Source: Ideonella benzenivorans (lineage in GTDB: Bacteria; Pseudomonadota; Gammaproteobacteria; Burkholderiales; Burkholderiaceae_C). From it: DNA of 64,000 nucleotides. Of the stretch, positions 62,811 through 64,000 are shown piece by piece (within the stretch, counting starts at the first letter, position 1; each line of letters begins with the position of its first letter). The notes beneath the pieces are model-generated. The model worked only from the letters and a program-made list of their open reading frames with translations. It made no database searches and was not told where the DNA came from. Location: the NCBI RefSeq assembly GCF_020387415.1, contig NZ_JAGWCB010000007.1, positions 124,001 to 188,000 on the forward strand. Direction: 5' to 3'. Made by a program: the position numbers and the translations under genes.

Positions 62811-64000
62811 ATGTTCCTGCGCACGCCTGTCGCGCTCGCCGTGGCGCTGTCCGCGCCCTTGTTCGCGCACGCCCAGACCAGCGGCTCCGCCGACGCCTCC
62901 ACCAACGACTACGTCGTCACCGCCAGCCGCATGCCCGAAGCGGCCCGGCAGGCCGTGCGTCCGGTCACCGTCATCACCGCCGAGGACATCCGCCAGGCCG
63001 GGGCCAGTTCCGTCATCGACCTGCTGCGCACCCTGGGCGGCGTCGAGGTGGTCCAGAACGGCGGCCTGGGCAGCGCCAGCAGCGTCTTCATCCGCGGTGC
63101 CAACAGCGACCACACCGTGGTGCTGGTCGATGGCGTGCGCATCGGTTCGGCCACCACCGGCACGGCCGCCTTCGAGGCCATTCCGCTGGCCCTGATCGAC
63201 CGCATCGAGGTGCTGCCCGGTTCGTCCAGCAGCCTCTATGGCTCCGACGCCATCGGTGGCGTGATCCAGATCTTCACCAAGAGCGCGCAGCGTTCGCCGG
63301 GCGCCTCGGTGGCGCTGACCAGTGGCAGCCACGACCTGCGCCAGGCCACCGCCAGCTACGCGGCCCAGGTGGCCGAAGGCACGCAGCTGTCGCTGGGCCT
63401 GAGCTACCTGAGCACCGATGGCATCAATGCCACCGTGCCCTCCAACGCCTCTTACTACACGCCCGACCGCGATGGCTTTCTGCAGCGCAGCGGCCAGCTC
63501 AAGCTGACCCAGCAGGTGACGGCAGACCATGAGCTGGGTCTGCAGTGGCTGCGCAGCAGCGACAAGACCCACTACGACGCCTACGGCCCGGAGGACGCCT
63601 ACGCCCAATCGGTCACCCAGACCCTGGGCGCGCACTGGAACGCCCAGTTCACCCAGGCCTGGCGCAGCGAGCTGAGCGTGGCTCGCTCCTTCGACCAGTA
63701 CGAGGACGTCAGCAGCTACCCCAGCCAGTTCAACACCCGGCAGGACCAGGCCAGCTGGCTCAACCGCCTGCCGGCCTTCGGTGGCACGGCCACCGTAGGC
63801 CTGGAGTGGCTCAAGCAGGCGGTGGACGGCAGCACGGCCTACGATGTGGATGAGCGAACCACCCGCAGCGGCATGCTGGGCTGGAAGGGGCAGTTCGGCG
63901 CCCATTCCCTGCAGGCCGATGTGCGCGAAGACCGCAACAGCCAGTTCGGCCACCACACCACCGGCCAGTTGGCCTGGGGCTGGCAGTTCGACACCGACTG
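62811..64000 (+). CDS. btuB: TonB-dependent cobalamin receptor, N-terminal part
   Basis: Nearly 397 residues are in the window; the C-terminal barrel is cut off at the edge. Signal peptide 1-22 (cleavage after AHA). A TonB-box-like DYVVTASR is followed by the plug domain: PVTVITAEDIRQAGASSV, FIRGANSDHTVVLVDGVRIG and EVLPGSSSSLYGSDAIGGV, as in BtuB. The barrel starts near residue 155. The cobalamin riboswitch immediately upstream makes the vitamin B12 assignment firm. The ribosome site is weak (GAGAG). Confidence 0.92.
   Translation, partial: MFLRTPVALAVALSAPLFAHAQTSGSADASTNDYVVTASRMPEAARQAVRPVTVITAEDIRQAGASSVIDLLRTLGGVEVVQNGGLGSASSVFIRGANSDHTVVLVDGVRIGSATTGTAAFEAIPLALIDRIEVLPGSSSSLYGSDAIGGVIQIFTKSAQRSPGASVALTSGSHDLRQATASYAAQVAEGTQLSLGLSYLSTDGINATVPSNASYYTPDRDGFLQRSGQLKLTQQVTADHELGLQWLRSSDKTHYDAYGPEDAYAQSVTQTLGAHWNAQFTQAWRSELSVARSFDQYEDVSSYPSQFNTRQDQASWLNRLPAFGGTATVGLEWLKQAVDGSTAYDVDERTTRSGMLGWKGQFGAHSLQADVREDRNSQFGHHTTGQLAWGWQFDTD

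Overview
The window is very GC-rich (about 70%), densely packed, and written in the codon style of a betaproteobacterium of the order Burkholderiales. The gene mix (phenol meta-cleavage genes, a CopI-type cupredoxin, PQQ-dependent alcohol oxidation, many PAS and c-di-GMP signalling proteins) suggests the Rubrivivax/Ideonella/Leptothrix group. That placement is an inference from gene content, not a database match.

Layout. (1) 1-2392: the 3' end of an aromatic meta-cleavage operon (dmpH end, dmpF, dmpG, dmpI), closed by a perfect hairpin. (2) 2446-7552: a copper-resistance operon read from a MerR/CueR-type promoter with a 19-bp spacer. It encodes a CzcI-like protein, a small periplasmic protein, a TolC-like lipoprotein, a Tat-exported multicopper oxidase, a CopI cupredoxin, a DUF411 protein and a frameshifted CusF-like gene. 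(3) 7709-8344: a class II glutamine amidotransferase-like gene. (4) 8469-16422: an AraC regulator, an outer-membrane MetA-pathway protein, an aldehyde dehydrogenase, a quinohaemoprotein alcohol dehydrogenase and a TonB receptor closely resembling the PQQ importer PqqU/YncD. Together these look like an alcohol-oxidation module with its own cofactor uptake. (5) 16444-18387: a diguanylate cyclase. (6) 18706-29496: a two-partner secretion pair (TpsB, then a TpsA with six YDG repeats), divergent from a response regulator with an AraC output domain and its 7TMR-DISM histidine kinase. A pair of direct repeats 21 bp apart lies between the two units.

(7) 29534-34972, minus strand: a luciferase-like oxidoreductase, a hybrid kinase and a B12-binding radical SAM enzyme. 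(8) 35018-45688: two small genes, then a signalling block of a multi-PAS NarL-type kinase, its LuxR-type regulator, an HD-GYP response regulator, a MASE3 multi-PAS hybrid kinase and a CheR-like methyltransferase. (9) 45771-49211: a 1146-residue patatin-like protein with C-terminal membrane helices. (10) 53591-49192, minus strand: a tiny lipoprotein, a Tat-exported phospholipase C, a DeoR regulator and a membrane metallophosphoesterase. (11) 53789-62409: a SUV3-like helicase, a chemoreceptor, an Nramp-related transporter with altered metal-site motifs, a DUF2242 lipoprotein, a DnaQ-like exonuclease, a YitT-like membrane protein and an ATP-grasp protein. (12) 62441-64000: a cobalamin riboswitch followed by the start of a BtuB-type receptor, cut by the window edge.

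No rRNA, tRNA, CRISPR array, insertion sequence or phage gene was seen. Intergenic stretches are short. The only ones near or above 300 bases are 18388-18705, 26025-26317 and 62410-62810, and each is described in the features.
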